Part shown: positions 24,031-32,070 of the stretch, piece by piece
How the letters are laid out: each line of letters starts with the position of its first letter
How positions within the stretch are numbered: position 1 is the stretch's first letter
Assembly (NCBI RefSeq): GCF_025961225.1
Contig: NZ_JAOQNG010000007.1
Span: forward strand, 144,001-208,000
DNA: 64,000 nt
Origin: Azospirillum canadense
Lineage (GTDB): Bacteria > Pseudomonadota > Alphaproteobacteria > Azospirillales > Azospirillaceae
Direction of reading: 5' to 3'
The notes under the pieces: model-generated
What the model saw: only the letters and a program-made list of their open reading frames with translations
What the model was told of the DNA's origin: nothing
Database searches by the model: none
Translations under genes and position numbers: made by a program

Positions 24031-24446
24031 TGCAGGATCGCGCGTTCGTAGCCGTCGTCGACGACGACGAGTCCGTCCGGGAGGCGCTACCCGATCTGGT
24101 TCGCGAGTTCGGCTACGAGGCCGCGGCCTTCGCGTCGGCGGAGGAATTCCTGACGTCGGGCTGCCTTCCGCGGACCCGCTGCCTCCTGCTCGACATCGCC
24201 ATGCTCGGCATGTCCGGGCTGGATCTGCAACGCGAACTGGTCCGCCGCGGGCAGGCGGTCCCGATCGTGTTCATCACCGCCCACGGGGATGAGAGCGTGC
24301 GCGTGCGACTGCGCGAGGGCGGCGCCGTCGAATGCCTGTTGAAGCCGTTCAGCGACACGGCCCTGCTGGAAGCGCTGGACGCGGCGGTCGGATCGGGCGC
24401 ACGGGCGTCGGCCCTGCGCCCCGGAATGGGAGGGACCCAACAATGA
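24030..24446 (+). CDS. Receiver-domain response regulator without output domain
   Basis: This 138-residue protein is a single CheY-like receiver: AVVDDDESVREAL, phospho-acceptor Asp55 in LLLDIAMLGMSGLDLQ, Thr83 in FITAHG and Lys105 in LLKPF. These wordings are of the FixJ type. No DNA-binding domain follows. It overlaps the kinase stop and the next regulator start by short ATGA/TGATG overlaps, so the three are co-translated. It could be a phosphate sink or intermediate between the kinase and the full-length regulator. Confidence 0.9.
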   Translation: MQDRAFVAVVDDDESVREALPDLVREFGYEAAAFASAEEFLTSGCLPRTRCLLLDIAMLGMSGLDLQRELVRRGQAVPIVFITAHGDESVRVRLREGGAVECLLKPFSDTALLEALDAAVGSGARASALRPGMGGTQQ

Positions 24447-25135
24447 ACAACCTGGGAATCGAAGGGCTTGGAACGGACCGGCCGGACTTGGCGGTCGGCG
24501 GCGCGCGGGTTTCGGCCGTGCCGGATGCCACGCCGATCGTCTACGTCGTCGACGACGACATCTCGGTGCGGGAGTCGCTGGAAGCGCTGATCCGGCACGC
24601 GGGCTGGCATCCGGAGGTTTTCGCGTCGGCGCAGGACTTCCTGTCGCAGCCGCCGGCGCCATGCCCCAGCTGCTTGGTGCTCGACGTCACCCTGCCGGAC
24701 CTCAACGGGCTCGACCTTCAGCAGCGCGTCGCCGCCGAGCGGGCCGACATGCCCATCATCTTCATCACGGGCTATGGCGACGTGCCGATGACGGTGCGGG
24801 CGATGAAGGCGGGCGCCATGGAGTTCCTGACCAAGCCGTTCGGCGACGACGTGCTGCTGGAGGCCATCCGCAGCGCGCTCGGGCGCAGCGAGGGCGCCTT
24901 CGGCCAAGTGAGCGAGCTGCGCCGGCTGCAGGACCGCTACGCCACGCTCAGCGGGCGCGAGCGGGAGGTCATGGCGCTGGTCGTCTCGGGCCTGATGAAC
25001 AAGCAGGTCGGCGGCTCCCTGGGCATCAGCGAGATCACCGTGAAGGCCCACCGCGGCCGGGTCATGCGCAAGATGCAGGCCGGCTCCTTCGCCGACCTCG
25101 TCAACATCGCCGCGAAGCTGCGCATTCCGAATTAG
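24443..25135 (+). CDS. FixJ/NarL-like response regulator with LuxR-type HTH
   Basis: This 230-residue regulator has a receiver domain (VYVVDDDISVRESL, phospho-acceptor Asp81 in LVLDVTLPDLNGLDLQ, ITGYGDVPMTVRAMKAGAMEFLTKPF). A LuxR-type HTH follows from about residue 165 (TLSGREREVMALVVSGLMNKQVGGSLGISEITVKAHRGRVMRKM). It is the output of the MEDS-kinase-receiver cassette. An N-terminal extension of about 30 residues precedes the receiver. Targets are unknown; the next gene downstream is an enoyl-CoA hydratase homologue. Confidence 0.92.
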   Translation: MNNLGIEGLGTDRPDLAVGGARVSAVPDATPIVYVVDDDISVRESLEALIRHAGWHPEVFASAQDFLSQPPAPCPSCLVLDVTLPDLNGLDLQQRVAAERADMPIIFITGYGDVPMTVRAMKAGAMEFLTKPFGDDVLLEAIRSALGRSEGAFGQVSELRRLQDRYATLSGREREVMALVVSGLMNKQVGGSLGISEITVKAHRGRVMRKMQAGSFADLVNIAAKLRIPN

Positions 25136-25268
25136 GCAAGCGGGGACCGGCGGGCGCGGGCGACACCATGGTATCGGCGATACCTTCGTCCGATTTATGC
25201 GCGGCCGCGCCGCGCGCCAAGCTGTGCCGGCCAAACCAATGGAAAAGGTTCACAGTCCGGAGGCAAAC

Positions 25269-26108
25269 ATGCACGACCCGCAAGCCGCGCGGCAAATCCG
25301 CCTCGACCGGCGCTCGCCGCAGTATTGGCGCGTTACCTTCGATCATCCGCCCCTGAACATCTTCGGGCCGGAGACCATCCCCCAGCTGGAGGAGATCGTC
25401 ACCGCGCTGGAGACCGACGCCGACGTGACGGTGGTGGTCTTCGACAGCGCCGTCGAAGGCTTCTTCCTGACGCACTACGACTTCCTCGCCGATCCGGAGG
25501 ACACGACCAGCCTGCCGCCGGGGACGACGGGCCTGCCACCCTTGCCCGACATGCTGGTGCGCCTCAGCCGCGCGCCGGTGGTGTCGATCGCCTCGATCCG
25601 CGGACGAGCCACCGGCGTGGGAAGCGAGTTGGCGCTCGCCAGCGACATGCGCTTCGCCAGCCGCGAGAAGGCGATCCTTTCGCAGTGGGAGGTCGGCGCG
25701 GGGCTGGTCCCGGGCGGCGGGCCGATGGCCCGGTTGCCCCGCTTGATGGGCCGCGGCCGCGCGCTGGAGGTGCTGCTCAGCGCCGACGACATCGGCGGCG
25801 AACTCGCCGAGCTTTATGGGTATGTCAACCGCGCCCTTCCGGACGCTGAGCTGGACGGATTCGTCGACGCGTTGGCGCAACGGATCGCGTCCTTCGACAA
25901 GCAGGCCATCGCGGACACCAAGCGTCTGGTCGACGTGGCGAGCCTGCCGTCCGATTCCGAAATCGCGCCGGAGTGGGACGCCTTCATCACCTCGGTCGGC
26001 CGGCCCGCGGCGAAGGCGCGGATCAAGGCGCTGATGGAACGCGGCTTCCACAGGGCGGGCGACGTCGAGCGGCGGCTCGGCCATTACGTGGGCCAGCTCG
26101 GCCACTGA
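25269..26108 (+). CDS. Enoyl-CoA hydratase/isomerase-family protein
   Basis: This 279-residue crotonase-fold protein has the NAD-free hydratase core: VTFDHPPLNIFGPETI at the start, RGRATGVGSELALASDMRFAS (oxyanion-hole region), and SQWEVGAGLVPGGGPMARL carrying a Glu at the place of the second catalytic Glu. The N-terminal oxyanion segment reads DSAVEGFFLTHYDF rather than the usual AFSAGxD. CCGGAGG precedes the ATG at 25269. The stop is 35 bp before the VOC gene. It hydrates, isomerises or hydrolyses an acyl-CoA; the actual substrate is unknown. Confidence 0.85.
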   Translation: MHDPQAARQIRLDRRSPQYWRVTFDHPPLNIFGPETIPQLEEIVTALETDADVTVVVFDSAVEGFFLTHYDFLADPEDTTSLPPGTTGLPPLPDMLVRLSRAPVVSIASIRGRATGVGSELALASDMRFASREKAILSQWEVGAGLVPGGGPMARLPRLMGRGRALEVLLSADDIGGELAELYGYVNRALPDAELDGFVDALAQRIASFDKQAIADTKRLVDVASLPSDSEIAPEWDAFITSVGRPAAKARIKALMERGFHRAGDVERRLGHYVGQLGH

Positions 26109-26143
26109 CGATAGGGCGCAACCCAACGCTTGAGGAACTCGCC

Positions 26144-26662
26144 ATGAGCACACCGGAAACCGCAAGGCCGCCGGCATCCCACCTGAAGCTTGAGGTCATC
26201 GTCATCCCGGTGTCCGACGTCGACCGTGCCAAGCGGTTCTACGAAGGATTGGGCTGGAGGCTCGACGCGGATTTCGCGACGGGCGACGGGTTCCGTGTCA
26301 TCCAATTCACCCCGCCCGGTTCGCCCTGTTCGGTCATCTTCGGCCGGGGAGTCACGTCGGCCGTGCCGGGCTCGGTCCAGGGGCTCCATCTCGTCGTGAC
26401 CGACATCGAGGCGGCGTGCGCCGACCTCGCCCGCCGCGGGGCCGAGGTGAGCGCGCCGTTCCACGACGCTGGCGGGGTGTTCCACCGCGCCGGCAAGGAC
26501 GGCCGCGTCGACGGCCCGGACCCGGAACGGCGCAGCTACGCCTCCTTCGCCTCGTTCAGCGACCCGGACGGCAACGGCTGGGTGCTGCAGGAGGTGACCG
26601 AACGGCTGCCCGGACGGGTGGACACGGATGACGCGCCGGGAACAGCCTCCACGCGCGGGTGA
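26144..26662 (+). CDS. Glyoxalase/bleomycin-resistance (VOC) family protein
   Basis: This 172-residue protein is a single VOC unit pair: LKLEVIVIPVSDVDRAKRFYEGLGWRLDADF, then VIQFTPPGSPCSVIFG, GLHLVVTDIEAACADLARRGAEVS and SFSDPDGNGWVLQEVTERLPGR. The metal-ligand pattern is partial, so lyase, dioxygenase or non-enzymatic roles are all possible. It follows the enoyl-CoA hydratase gene by 35 bp on the same strand. It converges with the alpha/beta hydrolase gene at 26740. Confidence 0.85.
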   Translation: MSTPETARPPASHLKLEVIVIPVSDVDRAKRFYEGLGWRLDADFATGDGFRVIQFTPPGSPCSVIFGRGVTSAVPGSVQGLHLVVTDIEAACADLARRGAEVSAPFHDAGGVFHRAGKDGRVDGPDPERRSYASFASFSDPDGNGWVLQEVTERLPGRVDTDDAPGTASTRG

Positions 26663-26739
26663 TTTCGCGCCGGACGAGGCGTGCGACGAGGTCGCCGCAC
26701 GCATCCGTTCGTTCCTCGCCAAGCGGGGGACGACCCGCG

Positions 26740-27645
26740 TCACCCCGCTTCCAGGAAATTGCCAACGGTTTCCCAGAGCAGGTGGCGGCGCAGTCCCAGG
26801 GGCGTGCAGTGGGCGAGCCCGGGCAGAACGGCGATGCGCTTGTCGCCGCTGGGCAGGCGGCGGAAGAAGGCCAGCAAGTCGTCCAGCGTGGCGATGCCGT
26901 CGTGCTCGCCACGCACGATCAGGGTTGGCGCCGTGACGCGTTCCGGATCGATGAGAGGCAGGCGCGTGGTCATGTCGAGGTAGGTGCCGGTCGGGACGGA
27001 ATCGCCGTAGGACAGCTGCGCGTCGGCGCAAGCCTCGATGACGGCAGGGTCGCTGGTTCCCGGCAGGTCGCGGGTGAAGATGCTGGTGATAAAGGCGCGG
27101 TCGATCGGGCGGCGGTTGTGGGTGCGGAAGTAGTCCACCCCGTCGCGCCGCTTGGCGAGCGTCGGTGATCCCTCGCCGGTCCACACGAAGGCGTCGAGCA
27201 CGAGGCGGGACACCGCGTCCGGCGCCGCCTGGGCGAAGCCGGCCGCCCGCAGCGCGCCCGAGGACATGCCGTAGAGCAGGACGGAGGAGGCGCCGGTCTC
27301 GCGCCGGATCACCTCCATGGCCGCTTTGATGTCCTCCACCCCGCTGGCGATGTCGGAGTTGCCGTCGGTGACCGTCGAGCGGCCGTAGCCCTCGTGGTCC
27401 AGCGTCCACACGTCGTGGCCGCGGGCGGCCAGCCAGTCCATGAAGGAATAGTCCGGCTTGCCGGGAACCGTCAGGTCGAAGGTCGGCAGCGCCGACATGG
27501 ACGAACCGTGGATCAGCAGCACCGGCGGGCGGGCGGCGTCCGCCCCGACGGGGCCGCGCTTGCGCCACAGGAACAGCGAGACCGCGCCCTTGCGGGCCCA
27601 ATGCTCCTCGCCGCGCACGCTCTGGAAAGGGTTATTGTGTTGCAT
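26740..27645 (-). CDS. Alpha/beta-fold hydrolase
   Basis: This 301-residue hydrolase has the oxyanion strand VLLIHGSSMSA, the nucleophile elbow YGMSSGALRAA (Ser within GMSSG), a late Asp in VRGEHDGIATLDD and His in LPGLAHCTP. The wording LDHEGYGRS is typical of the carboxylesterase/meta-cleavage hydrolase branch. Its start overlaps the end of the ABC binding-protein gene by 14 bp. It is therefore the last gene of the GntR-controlled minus-strand unit and probably cleaves the imported ester or amide or an intermediate. Confidence 0.88.
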   Translation of the reverse strand: MQHNNPFQSVRGEEHWARKGAVSLFLWRKRGPVGADAARPPVLLIHGSSMSALPTFDLTVPGKPDYSFMDWLAARGHDVWTLDHEGYGRSTVTDGNSDIASGVEDIKAAMEVIRRETGASSVLLYGMSSGALRAAGFAQAAPDAVSRLVLDAFVWTGEGSPTLAKRRDGVDYFRTHNRRPIDRAFITSIFTRDLPGTSDPAVIEACADAQLSYGDSVPTGTYLDMTTRLPLIDPERVTAPTLIVRGEHDGIATLDDLLAFFRRLPSGDKRIAVLPGLAHCTPLGLRRHLLWETVGNFLEAG

Positions 27646-28642
27646 TGTTCGGCAGCAGCTCGTTGGTGAAGGTGGTGGCGAAGTCGACGGGCTGGCCGCC
27701 GGGCTGGAGGAAGTCGTAGACCTTCTTCGCCCCTTCCATCGTCATGCGCCCGTTCTTGCTCCAGATCTGGCTGACGAGGCGGTAGGCGCGGGCGTTGGTG
27801 TCCGGATTCATGGCCGGGAACTCCGCGGCCATGATGGCCGGCCCGCGCTTGGGATCGAGAAGGATGGCCTGCGCTTCGGAAAACACCGCGGCGACCTTGC
27901 GCGCGAGGTCCGGCTTGTCGCGGATCGTCTCGGGCAGCGTGGCGACGGTCATGAAGATCAGGTCGGTGAAGATGGGGACCTCGCCGTCCATGATGTTGAC
28001 CATGATGTCGCCGACGCCCTCCTGCTGGACCATGGCGCCCGCGGGTTCGACCGGCAGGGCGGCGTCGATGACCTTGCCCTTCAGGGCGCCGATGTAGGAG
28101 GCCGGCTCGCTGCCGAGATAGACCAGCTCGATGTCGCCGGGAAGCGCCAGGCCGTAGCTCTTGGCGAGCACGCCCAGCATCTTTTCGCCCGATCCGGCGG
28201 CCGACGGAACGCCGATCCGCTTGCCCTTCAGCGCCTGCACGCGCTCCGCCAGGGTCTTGCCCTTGCTCGCCTCGACCAGCGCGTTGGACGCGACGATGTT
28301 GTTGAGCGGGCGGTCGGCGACGTTGAAGATCGCGACCATCTTCTGGCCGCGGGCCGCCGCCGTCAGGATGTGCTCGTAGCTGAGGACACCGAAATCGACG
28401 CCGCCGGTGGTGACCGCCTGCAGCGCCAGCGGACCGCCGTTGACAAAGGTGATTTCCGGCTTCAGCCCGTGCTTCTCGAACAGCTTCTCGCGGACCGCGA
28501 CGTACAGGGGGCCGGAAAAATAGCCGTGCCCGATGTTGGCGATCCGCACCGCCTCCTGCGCCATGGCCGGCGCGCCGAGCGCCAGACCGGACCAGACGGC
28601 CAGAACGGCCAGACACATCGTTTTAAGGCCCATCGCTTTCAT
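27632..28642 (-). CDS. NitT/TauT-type ABC transporter substrate-binding protein
   Basis: This 336-residue periplasmic protein has a Sec signal (MCLAVLAVWSGLALGAPAMAQ) and an NMT1/SsuA-like fold: VRIANIGHGYFSGPLYVAVREKLFEKHGLKPEITFVNGG, then LQAVTTGGVDFGVLS and LKGKRIGVPSAAGSGEKMLGVLA. It binds a small organic ligand for the permease and ATPase encoded immediately upstream on the same strand. Known ligands of this family are sulfonates, nitrate, pyrimidines and phthalate-like acids; none can be chosen here. Confidence 0.92.
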   Translation of the reverse strand: MKAMGLKTMCLAVLAVWSGLALGAPAMAQEAVRIANIGHGYFSGPLYVAVREKLFEKHGLKPEITFVNGGPLALQAVTTGGVDFGVLSYEHILTAAARGQKMVAIFNVADRPLNNIVASNALVEASKGKTLAERVQALKGKRIGVPSAAGSGEKMLGVLAKSYGLALPGDIELVYLGSEPASYIGALKGKVIDAALPVEPAGAMVQQEGVGDIMVNIMDGEVPIFTDLIFMTVATLPETIRDKPDLARKVAAVFSEAQAILLDPKRGPAIMAAEFPAMNPDTNARAYRLVSQIWSKNGRMTMEGAKKVYDFLQPGGQPVDFATTFTNELLPNNATQ

Positions 28643-28706
28643 GCTGTGGTCCTCCCTCCTGTCATTTTTGGATGTTCTTTCTCTCGTCTTTCTCTCGGGC
28701 CGCCGT

Positions 28707-29552
28707 TCAGCGGCTGACGACCTTCCATCCCTCCAGTCGTGATTGGACGAGGTTGACCGCCTCGTTGAAGACGACCGCCAGGGCCGCGATCACGGTCAGG
28801 GCGGCGAACACGCCCGCCGTGTCGAATTCGCTGCCCGAGCGCTGGATGAGGTAGCCGAGCCCGCGGCTGGACGCGATCATCTCGCCCATGATGGTGCCGA
28901 TCAGCGCGTAGGGCAGGGCGGTCTTCAGCCCGGTGAAGATCCACGAGGTCGCCGAGGGCAGCACCACCTTGGCCAGGATCTGCCGGCGCGTCGCCTTCAT
29001 CAGGCGCAGCACGTCGACAAGGTCGTTGTCGACCTCCCGCACCCCGGCGAAGGTGTTCACGAACACCAGGAAGACGACCAGCGCCGCGGCGAGCGCGACC
29101 TTGGAGCCGATGCCGAGGCCGAGCCACAGGATGAACAGCGGGGCGAGCGCCACCTTCGGCAGGGCGTTGAAGGCCCAGATGTAGGGGTTGAACAGACGGC
29201 TGAGGAAGGGCGACAGGCCGAGCCACACCCCCCCGAACACGCCGAGCACCGACCCGATCGCGAAGCCGAGCAGGGTCGCCTCCACCGTCGCCCACAGGTG
29301 GGGGAAGATGCTGCCGGTGACGATCCAGCCCCACAGCCGCCCCAGGATCGCCAGCGGCGTGCTGATCAGGAACTCGCTGACCACGCGGCCGGAGAGCAGC
29401 TGCCAGAGGGCCAGGAACGCCACACCGACGGCGGCTTGGAGCAGCAGCATCACCGGCGTGCCCACGTCCTCCAGGCGCCGCCGCCGCCGCGGCTTGGCTC
29501 CGGCGGTGCCGGCGGGTTGGTCAACCCGGTCGAGCAGGTGATCGCTGTTCAT
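28707..29552 (-). CDS. NitT/TauT-type ABC transporter permease
   Basis: This 281-residue inner-membrane protein has about six hydrophobic segments and the EAA loop ADRVLRLMKATRRQILAKVVLPSA-type stretch (here VDVLRLMKATRRQILAKVVLP) of SsuC-like permeases. The N-terminus has a basic run (KPRRRRRLED) before the first membrane segment. The ATG at 29552 overlaps the ATPase stop (ATGA), so the pair is translationally coupled. It forms the channel of the importer with the adjacent ATPase and binding protein. Confidence 0.93.
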   Translation of the reverse strand: MNSDHLLDRVDQPAGTAGAKPRRRRRLEDVGTPVMLLLQAAVGVAFLALWQLLSGRVVSEFLISTPLAILGRLWGWIVTGSIFPHLWATVEATLLGFAIGSVLGVFGGVWLGLSPFLSRLFNPYIWAFNALPKVALAPLFILWLGLGIGSKVALAAALVVFLVFVNTFAGVREVDNDLVDVLRLMKATRRQILAKVVLPSATSWIFTGLKTALPYALIGTIMGEMIASSRGLGYLIQRSGSEFDTAGVFAALTVIAALAVVFNEAVNLVQSRLEGWKVVSR

Positions 29553-30319
29553 GGCGTGACCTCGTCGTATTCCTGGCGCAGCCGCTCCCAGAAGGCCGTG
29601 TAGATCTCGTGGAACCGGCTGGTGAAGCGGATGGAGTCGACGTCGCGGGGCCGGGGCAGGTCGACGACCCCTTCGAAGGCGACGCGGGCCGGGCGCTTGC
29701 TGAACACCACGATGCGGTCGGCCAGCGTGATCGCCTCCATCAGGTCGTGGGTCACCAGGATGATGGTCTGGCGGTTCTCCGCCCACAGCTTCAGGAGCAG
29801 GTCGTGCATCGCGATCCGCAGCTGCGGGTCGAGCGCGGCGAACGGCTCGTCCAGCAGCAGCACTTGCGGGCCGTGCAGGAGCATGCGGGCCAGGCAGACG
29901 CGCTTGCGCATGCCGCCGGACAGTTCGCTGGAGAACTTCTGCTCGAACCCGTCGAGCCCGACATGGGCGAGCATCGCTCGCGCCGCGTCGTACCGCTTGG
30001 CGGGCGGCCACCCCGCCAGTTCCAGCGGCAGGGCGACGTTGTCGAGCACCGTCCGCCAGGGCAGCAGGTTGTCCTTCTGCGTCATGTAGCCGACGTCGGT
30101 GTTGACGTCGCCAACCGTCCGGCCGTTGTAGCGCACCCGCCCTTCGCTCGGCGGGTACAGGCCAGCGATCATGTTCAACAGCGTGGACTTCCCGCAGCCC
30201 GACGGCCCGATGAAGGCGACGACCGACTGCGGATCGACCCGCACGTTGACGTTCTGCACCGCCCGGAACGTCTGGGCGCCCTTGCTGAACGTCTTTCCGA
30301 TGTCCTGCAACTCAATCAA
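29549..30319 (-). CDS. NitT/TauT-type ABC transporter ATP-binding protein
   Basis: This 256-residue ATPase has Walker A GPSGCGKSTLLN (near 40-51), Q-loop MTQKDNLLPW, signature LSGGMRKRVCLARML, Walker B VLLLDEPFAALD and the H-loop ILVTHDLMEA. The sequence is of the SsuB/TauB branch. It follows a palindrome-rich spacer after the SDR genes, overlaps the permease gene by four bases, and energises the importer. Confidence 0.95.
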   Translation of the reverse strand: MIELQDIGKTFSKGAQTFRAVQNVNVRVDPQSVVAFIGPSGCGKSTLLNMIAGLYPPSEGRVRYNGRTVGDVNTDVGYMTQKDNLLPWRTVLDNVALPLELAGWPPAKRYDAARAMLAHVGLDGFEQKFSSELSGGMRKRVCLARMLLHGPQVLLLDEPFAALDPQLRIAMHDLLLKLWAENRQTIILVTHDLMEAITLADRIVVFSKRPARVAFEGVVDLPRPRDVDSIRFTSRFHEIYTAFWERLRQEYDEVTP

Positions 30320-30402
30320 TGGACGCTCCTCTCATACGGTCGGCGGATCAACACGCCCAGTGCCTGCCGACCGTTGATCCCGACAGATCCCTTGGGCCGG
30401 CA

Positions 30403-30460
30403 GGACATTGCCAACGGCAATGTCCGAGAGGCCAATGCGTTGGCATTGATCGAAAGGGTG
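30403..30460. repeat. Palindrome cluster between the SDR and ABC genes
   Basis: GGACATTGCC/GGCAATGTCC at 30403-30425 is a perfect 10-bp stem with a 3-nt loop. CAATGC/GCATTG at 30433-30448 and TGATC/GATCA close by add two more. The vocabulary (AATGC/GCATT) resembles the elements at 3307-3396 and 16815-16930. It sits within a polycistronic unit, so differential mRNA stability between the SDR part and the transporter part is plausible. Confidence 0.65.
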
Positions 30461-30461
30461 A

Positions 30462-31259
30462 TCAGAAGATCATCCGCTGATGACCTCCATCCACGTCGAT
30501 GTTGGTGCCGCACAGGTAGCTGGCGCGCTCGGACGCCAGGAAGGCGACCGCGTCCGCGATGTCCTCCGGCGTGCCCCAGCGGCCGAGCGGGACGGTGTCG
30601 CCCCAGCCGCTCTCCTGCTGTTCCAGGCTGCGCCCCAGGTAGCGCTCCTCGTCGATCACCAGATCGGCGGTCAGCGGGCTGGAGATGCGGCTGGGGCAGA
30701 CGGCGTTCACCAGGATGCCGTCGCGGCCGAGATCGTCGGACAGCGACTTGACGAGCGCGTGCTGGGCGGCGTTGACCACCGCCGACCCCAGGACGGCGGC
30801 CCCCGGGACCTTGCCGGCCTGCCCGATAACCAGGATCAGGCGCCCGCCGCCCTGGCGGCGCAGGTGCGGGGCGGCGTGCCGGGCCAGCTCCCAGGGGCCG
30901 AGAACCTTGGTCCGGAAATGCGCCTCCACCTGCTCCGGCGAAAGCTCCTCGCAATGGCCGCGGAGGTGCGTCCCGGCGTTGCTGACGACGATGTCGAGCC
31001 GGCCGAAGGCCGCCACCGCCTCCTCCACCAGCCGGCCGGCTTCGGCCGGGCGGTCGACGTGGGCGAGCGTGCCGCGCACCTCCCTCTGCACTTCGCCGTC
31101 GCCGCGCAGCTCCCCGAGCGCCTCCTCCAGCCGCGCCGGCTCCCGGCCGCAGACGAACACGCGCCCCCCTTCGCGGAGGAGGCGCCGGGCGATGGCCAGC
31201 CCGATGCCGCTGGTCCCGCCCGTCACCAGGGCGACCTTGCCCTCGATGCCCAATTCCAT
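30462..31259 (-). CDS. Divergent SDR-family protein lacking the Ser/Tyr/Lys catalytic residues (SDR-A)
   Basis: This 265-residue Rossmann protein keeps the cofactor motif TGGTSGIG (13-20) and SNAG (93-96). Its active-site region reads LVIGQAGK where SDRs have an SS, and GSAVVNAAQ where they have YxxxK: Ser159 replaces Tyr and Asn163 replaces Lys. The next two SDRs share exactly these substitutions. An AGGAGGGG site precedes the ATG. It is the third of three tandem SDR genes in the unit from the dienelactone hydrolase to the alpha/beta hydrolase. A non-redox or altered-redox role is possible; the family is known to contain tetrad-lacking branches. Confidence 0.85.
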   Translation of the reverse strand: MELGIEGKVALVTGGTSGIGLAIARRLLREGGRVFVCGREPARLEEALGELRGDGEVQREVRGTLAHVDRPAEAGRLVEEAVAAFGRLDIVVSNAGTHLRGHCEELSPEQVEAHFRTKVLGPWELARHAAPHLRRQGGGRLILVIGQAGKVPGAAVLGSAVVNAAQHALVKSLSDDLGRDGILVNAVCPSRISSPLTADLVIDEERYLGRSLEQQESGWGDTVPLGRWGTPEDIADAVAFLASERASYLCGTNIDVDGGHQRMIF

Positions 31260-31268
31260 CGTCCCCTC

Positions 31269-32060
31269 CTAACCGAAGACATAGCGGTTGTAGCCGCCGT
31301 CGACCGAGATCGAACTGCCGGTGACGAAGTCCGCCCGGTCCGAGACCAGGAAGGCGATGAGGTCGGCGACCTCGTCCGGCGTTCCCAGCCGCTTCAGCAC
31401 GTTGGACCGCGTGAAGCCGGCCATGGCGGTCGCCCGGTCCACGCCGCGGTCCCGCATCTCCCGCGCGATCACGCCGGTGATGATGTCGGTCTCGATGTAT
31501 TGCGGGCAGACGCAGTTCACGCGGATGTTCTCGCGGGCGACGGCGTCGGCGACCGACTTGCTCATCGCCATCGCCGCGGCGTTCGCGATGCCCGACGGCA
31601 GCCGGTCAGGGTGGGGATGGCGTGCCGCCTGCCCGACGACGTTGACGATCCGCCCACCGCCCTGGCGGCGCATGGTCGGCAGCACCAGGCGGATCATGCC
31701 CAGGAAACCGAACAGCTTGTCGTTGAGCTGGCGTTGCAACTGCTCCTCGGTGAGGTCGTCGAGCGAGGCACGCACATGCGTGCCCGCGCTGTTGACGAGG
31801 ATGTCGACGCGACCCATGCGGTCGAGGACCGCCGCGACGAAGGCGGCCCGCGACGCGGGGTCGGCCATGTCGGCCGGCACCGCCATCACCCGGCCGCCGC
31901 CGTCGCGCAGGTCGGCCTCGGCCTCGGCGAGGCGTTCCGCGCCGCGGGCGCAGATCGCCACGCTGGCGCCTTCGACCAGCAGCCGCCGCGCCGTGGCGAG
32001 GCCGATCCCGCGCGATCCGCCGGTGACGATGGCGACCTTGCCGGCCAGTGCCAAGTCCAT
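31269..32060 (-). CDS. Divergent SDR-family protein lacking the Ser/Tyr/Lys catalytic residues (SDR-B)
   Basis: This 263-residue SDR has TGGSRGIG (13-20) and NSAG (90-93). The catalytic stretch reads NVVGQAARHPHP then PSGIANAAAMAMSK, so Ser156 and Asn160 occupy the Tyr and Lys positions and Gly replaces the catalytic Ser. It is 8-10 bp from each neighbour SDR gene and has a GGAGA ribosome site. The C-terminus TGSSISVDGGYNRYVFG is ordinary for SDRs. Similarity to its neighbours suggests tandem duplication followed by specialisation. Confidence 0.86.
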   Translation of the reverse strand: MDLALAGKVAIVTGGSRGIGLATARRLLVEGASVAICARGAERLAEAEADLRDGGGRVMAVPADMADPASRAAFVAAVLDRMGRVDILVNSAGTHVRASLDDLTEEQLQRQLNDKLFGFLGMIRLVLPTMRRQGGGRIVNVVGQAARHPHPDRLPSGIANAAAMAMSKSVADAVARENIRVNCVCPQYIETDIITGVIAREMRDRGVDRATAMAGFTRSNVLKRLGTPDEVADLIAFLVSDRADFVTGSSISVDGGYNRYVFG

Positions 32061-32070
32061 GGCCCGTCTC

